A stretch of DNA of 64,000 bases from Peronospora farinosa (taxonomy: Eukaryota > Oomycota > Peronosporomycetes > Peronosporales > Peronosporaceae). The DNA is taken from contig CANTFK010000990.1 of assembly GCA_947646735.1 (NCBI GenBank), positions 558,001-622,000 on the forward strand, in the 5' to 3' direction. Shown here piece after piece: positions 62,850 through 64,000 of the stretch. The stretch's first letter is position 1. Every line of letters starts with the position of its first letter. A program made the translations under genes and the position numbers. The notes below the pieces were generated by a model. That model saw nothing but the letters and a program-made list of their open reading frames with translations, had not been told where the DNA came from and made no database searches.

Positions 62850-64000
62850 CCACCTAAAATATGGCATCAAGGAGGAAGATCGAGAATGTGCTATGGATTT
62901 CGAGGTGGGATGGCATTATCAGCTTATGATGGATACACTTAAGGCTAGTGATAACACTCAGGCGTTGTTGGGCGGAAAAAACTTGCCATGGAGACGGGAA
63001 ACCCCGAAAGCGGGATACTCGTGGATGTTCTTGTGGAAAAAAATTATGCGCCAAGGTTCGGCATCATCCACTACCTGCAACGCCTCCATCAGCCCCAGTT
63101 GAGAACTCTCCTGGTTGACCCTTGGGGTCCAGAAAGACAGTTGACGTGTGGGGGTAACTGGCTGGAAGAAGGGGTCCAGCAGGATGTCCAAGTCACAGTG
63201 ACCTGCTACCATCCCTTGCAGGACCTTCTTCAGCACTCCCATCCAAGCCTGCGTCACCTTAGCCCGTCGTTTCTTCCTGGCATTATAAATTCGGGAGATG
63301 TACGCACTGCTGGCACGAAGAGCTATGGAAAAAGGAAGACGGTGCCGGTCTCCCACAGACTCTGGCGCGATGCGTCTACGTAGGCATCGTGGAGCTCCAC
63401 CAGTCCAACAAACCAGCCGTTTACGGCGAATGAGAGAGGATATTCAGACACCGTCTGCTTCTCCCATGGGCGCGAGTCCATCAACAGCCGGAGCTAAGAT
63501 TCCGTTACGAGACCATTAGTCTCGCCCAGGCGGTCCTTGGATCTTTTGTCTGAAGGGGGGGGGGGGCGGACCCATCCACGAATCCGGAAGGGTCACACGA
63601 GACCACAGGTCTTTCACGCTTGATTGCGTAATCGCAAGGGGACCGACCATAAAGACGGGCCATGGGGCAACGTCTTTGGTCTTGAACACACTTGGATGGG
63701 CGTATCCCGGAATGAATAGGCCCTAGGCGCTGGAACCAGCAGGACCTTTGGATGCTGGCACCCCTTAATCATCAGAGTCGAGACTCTCAGTATAGAACTC
63801 GGAATGACCAAAAAGCTGAATGAACAGGTCGGAATGAAGCGTAGGTGTTTTTTTCGAGTTGGAGGAAGCAACAGGTGACGCCTGTACTTTGGGAGGAGGC
63901 TTGGACGTTGATTTCCTAGTGGACCCCGCCGGTTTAGGAAGAGGCTTGGACGTTGGTTTCCCAGTAGACCCGCCGGTTTAGGAAGAGGCTTGGATTTTGG
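62850..64000 (-). pseudogene. Broken antisense gene at the 3' end of element C
   Basis: Protein-like minus-strand pieces follow each other in changing frames from the window end to about 62958: a Lys/Pro/Ser-rich start (STGKPTSKPLPKPAGS), GLFIPGYAHPSVFKTKDVAP and VAPWPVFMVGPLAITQSSVK, then NGWFVGLVELHDAYVDASRQ, then WMGVLKKVLQGMVAGHCDLD and FWTPRVNQESSQLGLMEALQ. At least three frame changes or stops break it. No family recognised. Poly-G runs at 62711 and 63556 lie inside or beside it; the second encodes a Pro run on the minus strand. Confidence 0.45.

Larger units (their letters stand above)
46600..64000 (+). mobile_element. Degraded Ty3/gypsy element C with two RNase H domains, split by element B
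   Basis: Plus-strand parts in order: long leader or LTR with tandem repeats (to about 47708), primer-binding site, gag, zinc knuckles, protease, repeat-rich linker, reverse transcriptase, RNase H, a second RNase H, integrase, then (after the inserted element B) the integrase tail and chromodomain to 62708. Downstream sequence to the window end appears to belong to the same element and is open mainly on the minus strand. The extra archaeal-like RNase H is a layout reported for oomycete Ty3/gypsy (Chronos) and plant Tat elements. Stops and frame changes make it inactive. The outer limits are not fixed, because no 3' LTR was seen before 64000. Confidence 0.75.

Overview
The window looks like nuclear DNA of an oomycete, probably a Phytophthora or downy-mildew relative. 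The evidence is a set of compact protein genes with short introns of about 61-91 nt, a WRKY19-like zinc-repeat protein of a type common in Phytophthora, a formin carrying WASHC3-type motifs, an oomycete-style initiator in front of HSP90, and Ty3/gypsy elements of which one has the two-RNase-H layout reported from oomycetes. I cannot name the species. No RXLR or CRN effector gene was recognised.

Layout. 1-10.6 kb is repeat-rich: the 3' part of a decayed Ty3/gypsy element (copy A) with its 3' LTR, a lone tRNA-Pro, a 460-bp solo LTR with a perfect target duplication, and a wrecked Ty1/copia element. 10.7-44.6 kb is a gene island holding NAA40 (NatD), a WRKY19-like protein, a formin, a small membrane protein, two close paralogues of a polyprenol/phytol-kinase-like membrane protein (23.7 and 38.4 kb), a UBE3B/C-like HECT ligase with nine exons, cytosolic HSP90, an importin-7/8-like receptor, ATPAF1, a ZNF830-like protein, an atypical (E2F7/8-like) E2F with six exons, and a RING/U-box-like protein. 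The stretch 11.4-15.4 kb inside the island has only decayed open fragments.

45-64 kb is a retrotransposon nest. A hairpin-rich LTR and a gag-protease fragment come first. Then comes a degraded Ty3/gypsy element (element C, plus strand) with two RNase H domains. Its integrase is split by a much younger Ty3/gypsy element (element B, minus strand, 54763-61950). B has matching target-site duplications, and its LTRs differ at 1 of 212 comparable positions. Copies A and B belong to the same family.

Main points of interest. (1) Elements A and B carry, next to the 3' LTR, an antisense reading frame (481 codons in B) that overlaps the chromodomain frame by 842 bp; element C has an apparent antisense gene at the same end. 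(2) The LTRs here are packed with short perfect hairpins; the solo LTR has eight in 460 bp. (3) The two polyprenol-kinase-like paralogues look homogenised by gene conversion. (4) The E2F gene and the RING gene share a promoter with three E2F-type sites. Exon joins, domain calls and family names come from reading the sequence and need transcript and database confirmation.
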